Positions 1 to 22,743 of a stretch of 64,000 nucleotides of DNA are shown here, piece after piece (positions within the stretch are counted from its first letter, which is position 1; the number at the start of each line of letters is the position of its first letter). This DNA is from Scylla paramamosain (lineage: Eukaryota; Arthropoda; Malacostraca; Decapoda; Portunidae): positions 12,772,251 to 12,836,250 of the forward strand of contig NC_087178.1 of NCBI RefSeq assembly GCF_035594125.1, written 5' to 3'. Position numbers and translations under genes: made by a program. The notes under the pieces are model-generated. The model ran no database searches. It worked only from the letters and a program-made list of their open reading frames with translations, and was not told the DNA's origin.

Positions 1-184
1 GTGATAGGATGTAGAGGCTTGAAAAAGTGACGAAGCGTGAAGAACCTTGAATTGAAATGGTGAATATTTTTGCGTAACAAACTATTTTAACGGAGTCAAG
101 AAATCTGTTGGTGTTTGCTCTTCCTTTGTGTTCATTTATATTTGTTTCTTCAAAGGGATAGAATAATAAACACGTTTATCTACA

Positions 185-187
<3 letters not shown>

Positions 188-233
<46 letters not shown>

Positions 234-363
234 GGTAGCGCTCATCAGCAGTGGCCACGTGACCTGAAAGAAAGTGAAAGGCAAGGTGAAGGTAGTCGCC
301 GAAGCAACAATGAGGGGCGAGGGTAGGTGGTGAGGCAGCACTGCCACTTGGAGATACTCGCGC

Positions 364-418
<55 letters not shown>
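188..418. repeat. (CA)n at 188-231 and (CG)10(TG)20 at 359-418
   Basis: Two arrays, the second a compound of CG and TG repeats. The CA and TG arrays are complementary and face each other across about 147 bp. Confidence 0.95.
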
Positions 419-424
<6 letters not shown>

Positions 425-469
425 TTCTTTAGTTGTTTTGCTTTCTGCCCGGAAATGGAAAAGTTTGTT

Positions 470-639
<170 letters not shown>

Positions 640-1297
640 AGCACTTAAAACCGACTTCGTATGCAGATGAACATCCTCAAGACTTAATGCACAGAGAGCA
701 TTTCGAGAGGACTGGGCGCTGAGGCACTGAGGGAACTTATAGAATACAGAAGTGACAGAAGGAAGTTGAGGAAGGCGTCGAATAAACAAGTCAGCGCGGA
801 GGAATATGTTTAGTTTTTCGATCTAGGTTTTATCATAATTTCAACTCACGCAACACAGAGCAGAGGATGGAGAGATGAGAAAATCTGGTGTTTTTATGTT
901 CTTAGTCTTTTGAACAAGTAGAAAATTCAGTTAGAATTCTTCTTTTAGAGCTCAGATGGCCTGTAATAAATGGAAAACATACATAAATCAGAGGAGACGG
1001 TTAGAAGTCTTTGTTCTGCATTAGATGGTAAGAGGTAACGTAAAACCTCCCCAGTATCCCTGTGGTCTTTAAACAGTCCTATGTAGTTAACTGTAACACT
1101 TAATAACTCGCACGGGTAGTTATTCCTTGTAGAATGTGGGTGGAAGGAAACTTGATAATGCCCTCAGGCCAGGCACAGGAACACAGGCCCCGTGCTGGAG
1201 CTGCCGCCGTGTGTACTCAGGATCACACTTACCACTGTACTGCTAGCCGCCTTGACGTTTACGACCGACGTGGGGGCCCTCACTTTACGACATATTG

Positions 1298-1301
<4 letters not shown>

Positions 1302-1370
<69 letters not shown>
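1302..1370. repeat. (TC)n microsatellite
   Basis: 69 bp of uninterrupted TC repeat. Confidence 0.95.
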
Positions 1371-1372
<2 letters not shown>

Positions 1373-1646
1373 GCTTCCTGTGTCGTCCAAGTTACTTCTC
1401 TTCCTCGTTTTTTTCCTTCTCCTTCTTCCTCCTCCTTCTGCCTTTTATGTTTTCCTCAAATAAGCAGTAAAGTAAATGTAGCTTGCCTCTCCCAGTCGAT
1501 AAAAAATAGATTTATGGGCTTCATTTTCTAGGGTTCAGATAGAGAATGTTTTCCCTCTTCCGTTTTGGCATAGCGGACAACCTTTACGCCATCTATTGAC
1601 CGGACTGGCCACATGCGATTGTAAAGGAAGCTACGGGGTGGAATGC

Positions 1647-1647
<1 letters not shown>

Positions 1648-1729
<82 letters not shown>

Positions 1730-1798
1730 GTGATATTGAGAATTCTTTTCGTGGTTGTGAGCGACAGCTGATAAGATGGTCCATAGAGCGTATATAAT

Positions 1799-1884
<86 letters not shown>
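1648..1884. repeat. Facing (CT)n at 1648-1728 and (GA)n at 1800-1884
   Basis: Two complementary arrays of about 80 bp each, separated by about 71 bp. The CT array has one TT interruption. Confidence 0.95.
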
Positions 1885-1887
<3 letters not shown>

Positions 1888-1959
1888 TATAATGAAGCAG
1901 AAACTTAAGGACATGACGAAAAAAGAAATTAAAACTTGCTCACGGAAATCATTACGGGA

Positions 1960-2475
1960 GAAAAAGAAGTTAAAAATAAACGGGAAAACGAAGGAGCGAG
2001 GAAAGAGATCAATTTACAGATAGGAGGCTGAAAAAAAGTAAAAATGAGGAAAGAAAAGGAGGTGGAAGCTATGTGACAAAAAAAAAGAAGTAAACTGGAA
2101 GGTATAGAGAAAACAGGAAGGAATAGTATGGAAGGCTAATAGAAGAGAGGAAGAAGAGAAAGACAATTAAGGGAAGAGGTGGTGGAAGGGTGAAGAGAAA
2201 AATGAAACAGAGAGAAGGTAAGGAAAGAGTGAGTAGAGGGAAAGGAGGGAGTCAGGTTAAAGAGAAGAGGGAAAGAGTGGACGGAGGGTAGGATGGAGGG
2301 AAGGAGGAAAGAGATAATGGAAGGAAGGAGGGGACGGCGAAAAGAGATAGAAGATGGGAAGGAAGGATGAAGTGGAGGAGGAAAGAATAAATAGAAGGAA
2401 GAAGGGAAGGAAGGATGGAGGGAGGAAAGAGTGAATGAAGGAAAGGAGGGAAGGAAGGATGGAGGAAAGGCAGGT
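1960..2475. repeat. Polypurine tract (GGAA/GGGA-rich)
   Basis: About 500 bp of nearly pure purine on the + strand with irregular GGAAGGA, GAGGGA and AGAG motifs. It has no regular period. Confidence 0.8.
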
Positions 2476-2558
2476 CTGTGTTAGAGGATCGATGGCCCTT
2501 AATGAGTCTGTCAAGTTGGGAGACTTGCAATGGACGCTGTGTAAACAGTTATCGATTG

Positions 2559-2561
<3 letters not shown>

Positions 2562-2629
<68 letters not shown>
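2562..2629. repeat. (GT)n microsatellite
   Basis: 68 bp of GT repeat. An imperfect TATC-type array follows at 2906-2990. Confidence 0.95.
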
Positions 2630-2631
<2 letters not shown>

Positions 2632-3527
2632 ATATCAGTTCTCATACTCTTCTCATAATTTGCACATTGCTTAGTGACTCAATGGTTTTCGAAATGTTTG
2701 CTTCTCTGTTTTCCTGTTTAGCAAATTATGATGGAGGAAGAAATGCAATAATCGGAAACGTGACGATTACTTGAGCCCTTCACTGAGTGTGTGCGTAACA
2801 AATGTACGCTGACACGGTGACCAAGTTAGGCAAACAGGTAGCTACTGGTAAATGTTTGTTTTGAGGTTGAGTGTCATATATTAATTTTTATAGTGGTCTA
2901 TTCATTTATCTTTCTATCTATCTATTCATCTATCTATCTGCCTTTCTATCTTTCTTTTTGTATAACCGTCTATCTATCTATCTTTCTGCTTGTCCATAGC
3001 TCTACACCCCCACGCTTCAAGATTTTGTACGTATATCACATAACACAGCATATATTGAATGTACATTTGCTCAGTGACGCACGTGTGAGGTCAGGAAAAT
3101 CGACGCTGGTGGAGGCAGGATGGGCTTTAGTGCAATACTCGAGAGAACCCGTAAAACTGCTGCCAAGGAAGGACCAGATGGGCAGGCGTGGGATTTGATT
3201 AGTTAATTGATTCACTGATTGCATGATTGGTAATTAGTGACTATCCCTAACGAATCGTAATTAATCAAGCAATGAAGATGAGCTATTCAGACGAAGGCAA
3301 TCATTCAGAGCAGCAATCTGACTAATCATCTTGACATTTGGTTCAGTAATTCCTCAGATCGTTCATGAGGGAGTTGAAATCCATCTGTGAAGAATCGAAA
3401 TATCTAAAGGAGGGAATTAAAGGATCAAGGGAACGCACAGTGGTCCTCGTTACTGTTTGGATCCACTCATTCGTGAAGGGTTCGGGAAGTGTTTGGAATC
3501 CATGCATTGTAAAATACTGCGATAGGA

Positions 3528-3557
3528 TGTGTTGTTGTTGTTGTTGTTATTTGTTAG

Positions 3558-3595
<38 letters not shown>

Positions 3596-3767
3596 GTGAT
3601 GTATGAGATAAAGATACCGGAGGTGGGTGAGGGAATGGGAAAAGGTGCAGGACAGGGCGAGAGAGAGAAGAGATAGAAGAGAAAGGAAAGAGAGATAGAT
3701 AGAGGTGGGTTCCAAGGCCGGCATGTGGCAGTGAAAGGCAAGTCGCACAGGAGGGAGTAGGAAGGTA

Positions 3768-3800
<33 letters not shown>
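3528..3800. repeat. (GTT)n at 3528-3549, (GA)n at 3563-3592 and 3772-3800
   Basis: Three short arrays in a purine-rich stretch. Confidence 0.9.
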
Positions 3801-3802
<2 letters not shown>

Positions 3803-4117
3803 TTAGTGGCGATACCATTGGTGGCAACGACGTGGACCTGGAGTGGACGGACACGCAGAACACGACCAGTAGAATCCAACACCATTTAGCCAGTTCCAGC
3901 ACCGCAATCAGTCCTCCGCGTCTTGAAGGTATGACTTAATGACTCGCCGTGCCGCTGCCTGACTGACTGGCTAGCACGCAACACGAGCAGACTGAATAGC
4001 GGGGCCAGGCTGGGAGGGAAGGGTGCCACCGTTTCCTAATTAATGAGGAATTCGTGAAGGTGATGACAGGCAGGTGCTGATGCAGGTAAGGGAGTAAGGC
4101 GTCGAGGGTTAGCTGCT

Positions 4118-4121
<4 letters not shown>

Positions 4122-4161
<40 letters not shown>

Positions 4162-4289
4162 CGGGGGGGGGTGGGGGGAAGGGCCTGCGTATGTTATTTG
4201 TTGGGTGGGTGGCTACTGTTGGTGGTGATGGTGGCATTGCTGTTGTTGTTGTTGTTGTTGTTGTTGTTATCATCGTGAATAATGTGATT

Positions 4290-4344
<55 letters not shown>
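4122..4344. repeat. (GT)n at 4122-4160, (TTG)n at 4243-4269, (TAA)n at 4291-4344
   Basis: Three arrays in succession, the first followed by a G-run at 4163-4177. Confidence 0.9.
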
Positions 4345-4345
<1 letters not shown>

Positions 4346-4539
4346 TGCAAATTACAGAAAAAAATAAGCCGTGATGATGATGAAGTAACAAACTTTGTGG
4401 GACGATGTGTGAAAAATTACTGTGGAGGAAGCATATGATAGGAGTGATAGGAATGCGACGTAGCTTAGTATTACATGTACATAGATTGACAGGAAACTAC
4501 TGTGAAAGATGTAAAGATTTTGTAGGGAAAAATGGATAT

Positions 4540-4850
4540 GTATGGGGGGTGAGTGGAGAAGAGTAATATTTCCTAGAGTTTCAGTAGCCAAGGCATGGAT
4601 AGAATATTGTGATGAGGTGAAAGGCAAGGTTATGGAACGAGGGGCAATGATGATGCACGGAGGGAAGGGAAAGTGGGAGGTGATGCAGTTATTGTTTGTG
4701 GATGACACAGCTTTTATTGGAGGTAATGAGGCAACAGCTGCCATATCTACGTGATTACGGGATTTAGTATGTGGCAGAAAAAAAGCTAGTTGTGGATGAG
4801 ACAAAACTGAAAGTGACGAACAAAGTGAGGCTATGGATCTAGGACAGGGA
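4540..4850 (+). pseudogene. Decayed non-LTR reverse transcriptase relic
   Basis: The frame ends with KGKWEVMQLLFVDDTAFIGG, aligned with the common WEVNQLLFADDTAL block of LINE reverse transcriptases; after a shift, LRDLVCGRKKA and DKTE follow the same pattern. Only about 100 codons can be traced. It is an old isolated fragment with no nearby element ends. Confidence 0.6.
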
Positions 4851-6439
4851 TGGGCAAGACACGCCCCGGGCGCCTTATGTAGGCATTTTCTATAGCTCAT
4901 AAACATGCGATATATTCTTTCTTTAAATCTTAGAAAGGACCAGTATGCGGTTGAGCGGCCACAACAGTAATGTAAGATCATTTAATATTAATTATTAATA
5001 TTTAATATTAATTATTGTTCCTATAGCAAATCATTATGAAAAAGCAGTCTTTAGATTGCATAAATATCAATAATTTTCATCTAGACTCAATGTGTTGTTC
5101 TCGAAATGTACAACCATCGATGACGTGCCTCACCTGTCATCCCTGTCCTTGGAGTTACTCGTACCTGGTGATGCTCAATGCTGAAATATTGGAATAGACT
5201 GAGAAGTTCTAGACATGCACATAGATGCCTTGCCTTACCTCTAATTCACGTATTATTTTAGAAATAAGATGACACAGATTTCAATGGTCTTATTGAATTG
5301 GTTGTTAAGCATAATTCTGACCAGACTGACTAATGAATTTGTCTTTTTGATGTTGTTGATATTAAGACTAAACTATTAATACTAAAAGACTAAAGAGAGC
5401 AAGGATAAAGAAATAGAATCCCCACCAAGAAAACATTTTTACTTTTCACGAAATCACACACACACACACACAGAAAAAAAAATAATAAATAAATAAAACG
5501 AAGAATAGATTTAAGGAGTTTTTCTTTTCTGCTGTGTATTCTGCTTTTTAATGTTGTGGCTGGTATTATTGATGTCGTCGGGGATAAACAATTATTTCAA
5601 CATATTTCTCACGAAAAAAAAAAAAAAAAACTCTTAAAAATAACATTCATGCTCGAAACCACAACGTTACCTGCACGTAACAACTACCCTCCGCAAACAC
5701 GCGAGACTTGCATGACGGGAAATATTCATGGACGCTGAGGGACGGCTAATGAGTGGCTGTAGGGGGGGCTGTAGGGGCATGCATACAGATGGAGGATACG
5801 GGGCTGCGTAGGGCTGCGTGGGATTACCGAGCTTGACTCATGAGTATATCTTCCTGGAACACGATTTCCGATGCTCTTCTGCCTTGCACGGTTATTGTCC
5901 TTAGATGAGTAACCTGCCGACACTCACTTCCATCTTGTTTAGCGTTTTCCCACAAGCTTAAGTCCTCTGATCATCTGACAGTTTGTGTACAATGCCATCC
6001 AAAAAACTGTCAGAAAATCCAAGAGCTTAAGATTACAGGAAAACACAAAACAGTGGAAGAGAGTGGGGTAGATTACTTGTTTTCTGAGCATGACTGACAT
6101 TTGCTGTACATTCCTATCTACCCCGTAAGGTGAGGAGGCTGCACTCAAGGTTTCCCTCTTAACCTTTACCTCTTTTACGATGCACGGCAGAACAGAAGAG
6201 TAGACATACAGGCTTTTCTTCAAGTGTGTCTGTAGGTCGTGTCTGTGACTATTGCTGTGACGTCCCGTGCTCGGTAACTTTTACTCATACGCAAGAGTAC
6301 GTTCATGTGTGATGAGGTGAAGGGCACGAGGAGTCCAAGTAAGGCTGTTTACTGGCAAAGGATGGACGAGTACTGATAGAGAAAGGCTAGTATGCGTACC
6401 TGAGTTCCCTTTCACCACCAGTAGCCCACAGCAGTCTCC

Positions 6440-6594
<155 letters not shown>

Positions 6595-7559
6595 TTGGGC
6601 CAAGTGAAAGAGGAAAACTTTGCAGTAAAGAGAAAGGATTGATCGTCCCTTCCTTTAGTGTCATGGCCGTGCACGGGTTGTTTACTCTCCTTAATCGGGC
6701 TGGAAGGCGTAATGTTCATGGCTGCTGCGTCTTCTTTGCTTATGCAAATAGGAAAGTAAATTCAAAGTTAAAAAGACAATAGACTAAGTAAAGGCTGTTT
6801 TGTCTATATTTATGTAAAGGAGAATGTAAAGCGAAGATAAAAGTAAAAAGACTTAATTACAGTAAGAGAATGATAGTAAAGCGAAACAGAGAAGAAATTC
6901 AGGGATCTATTTTGCAACTCAACGAAAGGGAAAGTAGTCTCGGAGAATTGCCAAACATTCTTTATTTATAAAGATCTGGTGAATTCCTGCCTATGATAAA
7001 CAACCGTTAAATTGGATGTCGCTTGTTTTCTCTGCTGATACTGAAACTAACACAGGTCTTAGATATTACTTACACGTTGTATCCTCAATCGCCTACTTCT
7101 TATATATGTTCGGTGCCAGACGCGAAATTAACCCTTTCACTCCTATGGTTTTACTCCTTTGTTTTATATTCAGAGCACTGTGAAATGTTGTTTACATGTA
7201 CACAGAAAAAATAAGATGCCTCTCTTTTCTTGTCTATAAAACACTTTGACAAAACTTAGTACAAAAATAAAGGTATAAACAGTTGGAAGGGATGATGGAA
7301 AAAAAAAATGGTTTAGAAGTGAAAGTGTTAAGAGAAGTCAGTGTGGCTAGTAGTAGAGCGACTTATCTGTGTCTGTCATTCGCAAAGCCTGAATACCTAA
7401 GTACCAGTAGATAGAAGACTTTATAAAGCAATGATTTATCAAAAAAGTTCTGATGTTCTAGCGGGATAGGCTGGCCACGTGGATAGGACATGAGAGCTTT
7501 GGCAGTGTTTTGGTTCGAGTCCGAGTGCGGGCACTTTAGAAACGGTAACCGGTCTTGAA

Positions 7560-7562
<3 letters not shown>

Positions 7563-7599
<37 letters not shown>

Positions 7600-7654
7600 T
7601 CATTCACATTAGGGGAAGGACGAGAGCATGTGCGTTAGGTTATATATAAATCTG

Positions 7655-7725
<71 letters not shown>

Positions 7726-7850
7726 ACGTATTTTCAATCTCTTTCCATTTTCTTATCCGCTCGCTTTCGTGGGAGAGTCTGTTTGTTTACCTTAGCCTCA
7801 CTGTTTGTTTGTATAGTTACTTACGATGGCGCTGTTAAATGTGTAAAAAC

Positions 7851-7927
<77 letters not shown>
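7563..7927. repeat. (CA)n at 7563-7596, (TC)n at 7658-7722, (GA)n at 7854-7927
   Basis: The TC and GA arrays are complementary and face each other across about 131 bp. Confidence 0.95.
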
Positions 7928-7932
<5 letters not shown>

Positions 7933-8124
7933 CAGGCCAGCTAACCATAAGAGATAAGACATCCATTTACTGGGAACAAAGCCACGGATCTCTTTCCTCG
8001 TATACAGAATAATAAGAAAAGAATGTTACCCTGCAGAATCTATAAAACAAAAACAATCCATGGAATTCGTACAGAAATACATAATAGTATTTTCCTGTTA
8101 ACCTCCTTTGCTTCTGGTATTTGC

Positions 8125-8126
<2 letters not shown>

Positions 8127-8211
<85 letters not shown>

Positions 8212-8362
8212 TGTGTGTGTGTGTGTGTATGTGTGTGTGTGTGTGTGTGCTCATCCTTGGCAGTCTTGGCAAAGCTTCCAGCCTTACAACCTTCTCTGTT
8301 TCGTGTCTGATGTGTGACAAACAAAACGAAAGTATATTATGGTTTGGTACAGATGCATAGGA

Positions 8363-8405
<43 letters not shown>
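8127..8405. repeat. (GT)n at 8127-8249 and (AC)n at 8365-8405
   Basis: Two complementary arrays facing each other across about 115 bp. The GT array has C and A interruptions. Confidence 0.95.
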
Positions 8406-8406
<1 letters not shown>

Positions 8407-9037
8407 TCACCACTTGTCTGCTGCCTCGTTACGACAGTTACATTATCTTAAGCAATAATTTAACAATAATTCTGGCATTCGCAGAGGTATGTTTATTTTT
8501 TTTTCTTTTTTACAAGATTAATTTCTTTCATTAAACTATTTGCCTCTGTTGAATGATAAGATTTTATCTGAATTGCTCCCCACGTGACTAAGCTCCAGAC
8601 GTCTCTGATACTCGTACATTCTATTTCTGTACGTCGAAATCTTACCCGAAACTCTTGCCAACGGGTCCCTCCTGTCATCCCTCCCTTCCCTGCAGCAATG
8701 AAACTCCTTTTACCACACCCTAACTCAGTCACGACCGCCCTTGTGTCTCCTCTCCCTCTTCCTCCATTCCTTCCAGCGTGACTCCTCGCCCCGCCTCTCA
8801 TTTCTCTCCCATCACTTGTTCTTTTCTTACACTCTCTAACAAAAGTTCTTCTCCTTCACGCGCAAATCTCACCAGCAGCTGTATCATCAAACTACCGAGT
8901 CATATCATTTAGTGCCTTACTTCATATCATATGCCCTCTCACGCGTCTTGTGAAGCCTGATTCCCGTAGGAGATTTTTATCAGTAAGTTCCTGACGTTCT
9001 TGTGTCACTATCTGCCGGCAGAAGGAAGTGACGTGTC

Positions 9038-18030
<8,993 letters not shown>

Positions 18031-18252
18031 GGAAGGACCGTATTCTGAAACCTTTCTTCCCGCACTGTGATTACTTTTAATAGGCTTTAGTTGAAGTGAT
18101 AAAGGTTCTTAAAGTTGTTTTTTTTACGGTTCTAATGACAAGTTTTCTACATTGTTAACAGGAGAAACAGTCTTGATAACTTAGCTAATCATCTCTGTGG
18201 CCTTTGAAAGTAGTCGTGGTGAAAAAAACAAAACGTTTCTGAGTATGGGCTT
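18031..18252. mobile_element. MITE copy A, at the APN-1 stop codon (TAA target duplication)
   Basis: A 0.22 kb element with imperfect terminal inverted repeats: GGACCGTATTCTGAAAC near the left end, and the reverse complement of the right end reads GCCCATACTCAGAAAC. TAA flanks it on both sides (18028-18030 and 18253-18255). The left TAA is the APN-1 stop codon. A homologous copy lies at 53872-54300. A 3 bp TWA duplication fits the PIF/Harbinger superfamily, but no transposase is present, so that assignment is inference. It forms the first part of the APN-1 3' UTR. Confidence 0.65.
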
Positions 18253-18532
18253 TAAGATAGGAAGGGGAAGCCTGCGAGAGGAATCATGCGTGACAAAGGA
18301 ACACTAGAGAGGGAAAGTATTTATGCACATTTGAATTTTTTATTTATCATCATTGTAATTGTTATTATCATTGTTTTATTTTGATGTTCGAAAAAGTCTC
18401 ACCAAGCACTCAAATTTAAGGGGAAAGTTGCGGTCGTAATGCCGTTTCCAGGAAAGTAAAACACAAAAGAGTTCCTAATGGGTGGGTCAGTTTAGTCTCA
18501 GGAAGTAAGTAAATTGGAAACAGGGATAGATA

Positions 18533-18538
18533 AATAAA
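18533..18538 (+). terminator. Candidate polyadenylation signal 1 for APN-1
   Basis: AATAAA, about 500 bp after the APN-1 stop codon. It lies in plain sequence beyond the MITE that opens the 3' flank. No downstream GU-rich element was confirmed. Confidence 0.3.
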
Positions 18539-18731
18539 CATACGTTTGGATATTTTTGTCATTCCATTGATAAACTTCATGTAAATTTTGCGTATGGGAT
18601 ATCGTAATGTGCATATTTGATCGTGTTTGTTTCCATTTTTATTATTTTGCTGTCAAACTGTATTTTTCTCCCCACTCTTTATCGTAATATATCCACGTGG
18701 TGTGATGTCCTTTGATCTTGTCCTACGTCAC

Positions 18732-18737
18732 AATAAA
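18732..18737 (+). terminator. Candidate polyadenylation signal 2 for APN-1
   Basis: AATAAA, 702 bp after the stop codon and followed by T-rich sequence (TTTTATTCTTTC). It is a slightly better candidate than the one at 18533. Confidence 0.35.
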
Positions 18738-19540
18738 ACTTCACCTTAGTTTTATTCTTTCAAGGGCGGTGTGCGTGATGTGAAGAGGAGCATGTGTATT
18801 GGTGAAACAAGTAACCATTAAATGTTGAAAAAGGTTACAAGGATACAAAGGAAAGCGTTCTGCTGTAAGAAAACTTTTCCTCTCCGTCTTCGCGATTTTA
18901 GGGCGTGGTGAGACAGGATTTGTACCACTGGGATGTATTACGTAGTTGTCGGTAACTCTTTTGATGGGGACCGCATTTGATCTGATTCGCTTCACGGGAT
19001 CTGTCTAGTATGGCTTTCTCTCTCTCCTGAGCAATGCAACACGCAGGCGACAAGTCTCTTCACCACAAGGGACGTACAGCGTTCCGTTCGAAAGAATATT
19101 TTCAATAGCTTACCTTCAAATTTATTATAGAAAATGAAGAATTATTTTTCTGTGAGAACTAGCCAGTATTGTGGGATAACTATTTTATATTTCATCTGAT
19201 ATATTAGCTTATAATACCTTGAAAATTAAATTTGGAATGATCTAGCTTGTCCCGAAGTTAGTAAGAAAGTCATGAATGCCTACAAATGATGAACAAATTA
19301 TTTCCGTCCTGGGTGCACGCTGCACTTCAAAGCTAGAGAACGATGTGGACTATTCAGGTCAGTCTTTAACAATTAATTGTCCTAAGTAGCAGGGTACATT
19401 AATTTATCAAAAGCTGCCACAAGGGTGCATGACTTAGAAAAATTGAAGAACGCTGCTCTATAATACTTTCCTTAACCAATAGTTGTGGCATAGGCCGAGG
19501 GATTCACTTGTCCCACGATACGCTGAGAGGAACTTCATAA

Positions 19541-19580
<40 letters not shown>

Positions 19581-21483
19581 TTGCAGGATGTGGCGTAATG
19601 AGCAGCAGAAAGAGGCACCAGGGAAAATTATCTCCCTGTCCTTCTTCAGCCCACACAGGTCGTAGCAAGGGAAAAAGGCTGATAGTAGGAGACCCTAAGA
19701 AGTGATGTAAAGCAAAGGCGGTCACAAGAAGTAAAAGAAGTGAAAGATGAATGTACTCAGGCACTTCGTGGAAAGACAGGTGAAGAGATAAACATTAAGT
19801 AACCATTCTTGTAATACTTGAGAGAGATGACTAATGATGGCAACGCTGTAATCTTAAAGGAAACATATTAATTTTCACTAGCACAACTGATGCACCTAAA
19901 GCAGCTACAAACATGCTAACAGAACACCATACATAATAAGACTGTGCTGCTCGATGATGATGCATGTTTCCAGTTGCGGGAATGCGTAACCGAGCTTCGT
20001 CGTGTTGTGGTAATCTTACGAAGTTAGAGATAGGAGATACAAGAAAAGAAGACGAATGAATCAGGGAATAGAAAACGTGAAGAAGAAAGAAGGAATAGAG
20101 AAAATTAGAAACACCAAGTACCAATACAGCTGTTGTTAGGGTATTTTGACGTGAAAAAAAAAAAAAAAATTGGAAGGGCCAGATAGAACTGACCGCAAAT
20201 GGAATAGTTATAAACCTGTCACCAAAGTCAAGGGGATTCAGACTAGATGTAGAGTCAAGGAAAAGGCAAGCACAGCTGAAGGAACAGCTGAAGGAACAGC
20301 TGAAGGAACAATGTGCGTGAAGGATATGAAAAGGGAGATGTACTGTGGGAACTTAACTATCTCCATCTTCTTACTGTGCTATATACCGAAGCTCCGCCCT
20401 GATATCCTGATTGGGCAAAACCATATATTGCCACGCCTATGGGCAGGTCATGTGTTTGAAATGTATTAATGTACGTGTATGATGTGAAATGTATGGGATT
20501 TTCAGCCTTACCATAAAGATAGCTTTTGAGTGAAAAATGTATCAAACTAGAGTATATAATGTCATTTAATTGAGGTAGAAGTCAGACAGCAGACTGCAGG
20601 CAGAGAGAGTAAAGGGCAAAAGCAGAGAGGTTGCAGAGATTCCATACCTGAGAGAAGCCTGAGGCGACATGAATAAGCTTGTCTTAGTACGGGTAATTGG
20701 AGCTTAAAAATGCGATGCAGCCTCAGTAATTATTGTCTCATGAAGATGAAAAGAAGGAAGTAATTTGTAGGACGTCTTATTGTTAGGATGTTTAGATTTA
20801 AGATTTCGTTTTTTTTTTTTTTATTTATTTATTTTTTTCGTGACTTGAATGTTAAGTATTGAAATGGTCTGACAAGAAACTCGGGTAATATTGCGAATCA
20901 AGTTGGTGAAAAGTTCTCTGCGAGTTGCTGAGGGTAAATACCTATAGATTATTATTGGATTTAATTTTATTGAAGTAAATGTAGAAATTTTAACAATGAA
21001 TAATACTACCTCGTGGCCACTACACGAGCAACTACACTACACAACCGCGCAAGTTGCAAGCACGACAGCGTCACATACTGTCCATGCATCCCACACAAGG
21101 AGTATGCACAATATCTTTCTTGATCCTACATGTTTCACCACTGGCGGAATCTTGGGCGGAACTATAATGACCGTCGGTGCGTAACATCCATGCTCGCTTA
21201 ATTGTCATGCAGTTTTGTCACCAGAGGTTTTATTCACTGGTGTTTTTACTATACGACGGACTTACGGAGTTCGCGTGCTTGTACTAGGCCTCATGTACCG
21301 CTGAGGCTGTGGCATGGAGAGGTAACTTTTCTCCCCCCAACTCCCTCAACGCCCGGCACCTCTCACACTCTTAGTTGTCTGAATACTCGGGCATCACTTA
21401 AAGATTGAGAAAGCACTTTCTTTCATTATCAATACACGATTTCTATTCCGCTTGAGAGTAAAATGATATCTATTACTCTAACA

Positions 21484-21528
21484 CAGTGGTTCCCAAACTG
21501 GGAGTGAATTACCCCTTCCCGGGCGTAA
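21484..21528 (+). mobile_element. hAT-like left end, split by a mariner insertion
   Basis: CAGTGGTTCCCAAACTGGGA opens at 21484 and matches the left end of the hAT element at 51744 (TTGTGGTTCCTAAACTGGGA). The preceding 8 bp, CTCTAACA, fit the Buster-type target pattern nnnTAnnn. The homology stops at the mariner terminus at 21529 and resumes at 38117. Confidence 0.6.
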
Positions 21529-21895
21529 TACAGGATGTCCCCAAAAACTGACATAATATGAGATGTCCATATCAGAGTGAAGAGAAATTAAACTTAATAA
21601 GTTCCATTTTGAATATAACAAGTTTTATTTTACAGTTCCAACCCAAAAAAATATGTGAAATGATAATTCTGTAATGCTTCACAGTTATTAGAAATGTTCA
21701 ATGCGTGCGCCGCTTGTGACGCGACACACATCAAGTCGGTATTTGAGTTCCTGCCACTCTTGCTGCAGCATGTCGTGTATATCAGTCTTCAGAGCCCCAG
21801 TGATTCCCTCCTTGAGTTCCTCTACATGTGATCAGCAATGACTATCTGGAGATGCTTCAGAACTGGCTATTTGACGAACCTGAGGCAAATGAGCA
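21529..21895 (-). mobile_element. Tc1/mariner-superfamily 3' end fragment, left copy
   Basis: It begins with terminal repeat TACAGGATGTCCCC at a TA. On the minus strand it encodes a decayed transposase C-terminus (VEELKEGITGALKT, then DMLQQEWQELKYRLDVC), homologous to the right copy at 37577-38116. The transposase is interrupted upstream of VEEL, and the fragment then meets the BEL LTR at 21896. Confidence 0.7.
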
Positions 21896-22248
21896 TGATT
21901 GTTATCGCCACTTTCTTAGGGCGATCAGTGCAGGATAATGAGACCTTTCACGCTGACTCGATGTATTGATTGAATCGGTCAAAACCTGGAATTTGAACAA
22001 GTTCCCGTAAAGACAAATATATACTGGTAACTTAACAGTCTCAGCCTTACAGAATAAGATTATAGGTTTATGTTACTACACACAATTATTCATGTAAAGA
22101 CAAAAGGTACATTGATACGTCTCATCCTTATAGGACGCCCCAGGGCAAAACAGAGTTGAGGGGGCCTTACACAGGTTTCTTGTGTGGAGTCTTTAGTCCC
22201 TATCTGGCCTCCAATAACCCGGCCGAGGCGAACTTTACCAGGTCAGCA
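21896..22248 (-). repeat. BEL 3' LTR, internally deleted
   Basis: On the + strand it runs from TGATTGTTATCGCCAC to ACCAGGTCAGCA. It aligns with the other LTR at 36936-37474 along both ends but lacks about 190 bp in the middle, after TCATCCTTATAG. Many point differences between the two LTRs indicate an old insertion. Confidence 0.8.
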
Positions 22249-22263
22249 AAATCAATCAGTCAA

Positions 22264-22265
<2 letters not shown>

Positions 22266-22357
<92 letters not shown>
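22266..22357. repeat. (CT)n(GT)n just inside the left BEL LTR
   Basis: 77 bp of CT followed by about 15 bp of GT. On the element's sense strand the CT part reads as purine and lies where a polypurine tract would be expected, 17 bp from the LTR. Confidence 0.9.
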
Positions 22358-22358
<1 letters not shown>

Positions 22359-22743
22359 TGGGCTTTGCACGAAACCTTAAGTCGTGCCTATTGACCGTGT
22401 AAAGGTGTGATTTCAGCGTCCTGCTACTTGTCCCAAGCGCTGAGAATCACTTCTCACTTGGGGAAGGTTGTGCCCAGGGTTCCGCAGGGATCCGAGTCTT
22501 GGATGTCTGCAACGCCTTCTAGGAGACGCAAGGGCACTGAACCCTTGATTTTCACTTTGACCTTCCATACCAGGCCGTCATCGCTTGACATTACTTCTAG
22601 CACCTTTTCAAACATCCAATGATTTCTCGGAAGCTGTTGGTCTGCAATGATAACTATATCTCCAATCTGAAAGTTATGTTGAGGTGTGATGTTCCCTAGT
22701 CTCTGACTTGGCTATAGTAGATATTCCTCAGTCCTCATCCTCC

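Larger units (their letters stand above)
18256..21475. other. Interval downstream of APN-1, no gene recognised
   Basis: It contains the probable APN-1 3' UTR and polyadenylation signals up to about 18740. A (GA)n tract lies at 19544-19576, a 12 bp triplication (ACAGCTGAAGGA) at about 20273-20310, and T-runs near 20810-20838. No element coding sequence or exon is recognised. Confidence 0.55.

Noticed and set aside
20170..20469. A 99-codon frame with a TAEG triplication
   Set aside because: The triplication is a 12 bp repeat; there is no start context, conserved motif or matching exon.
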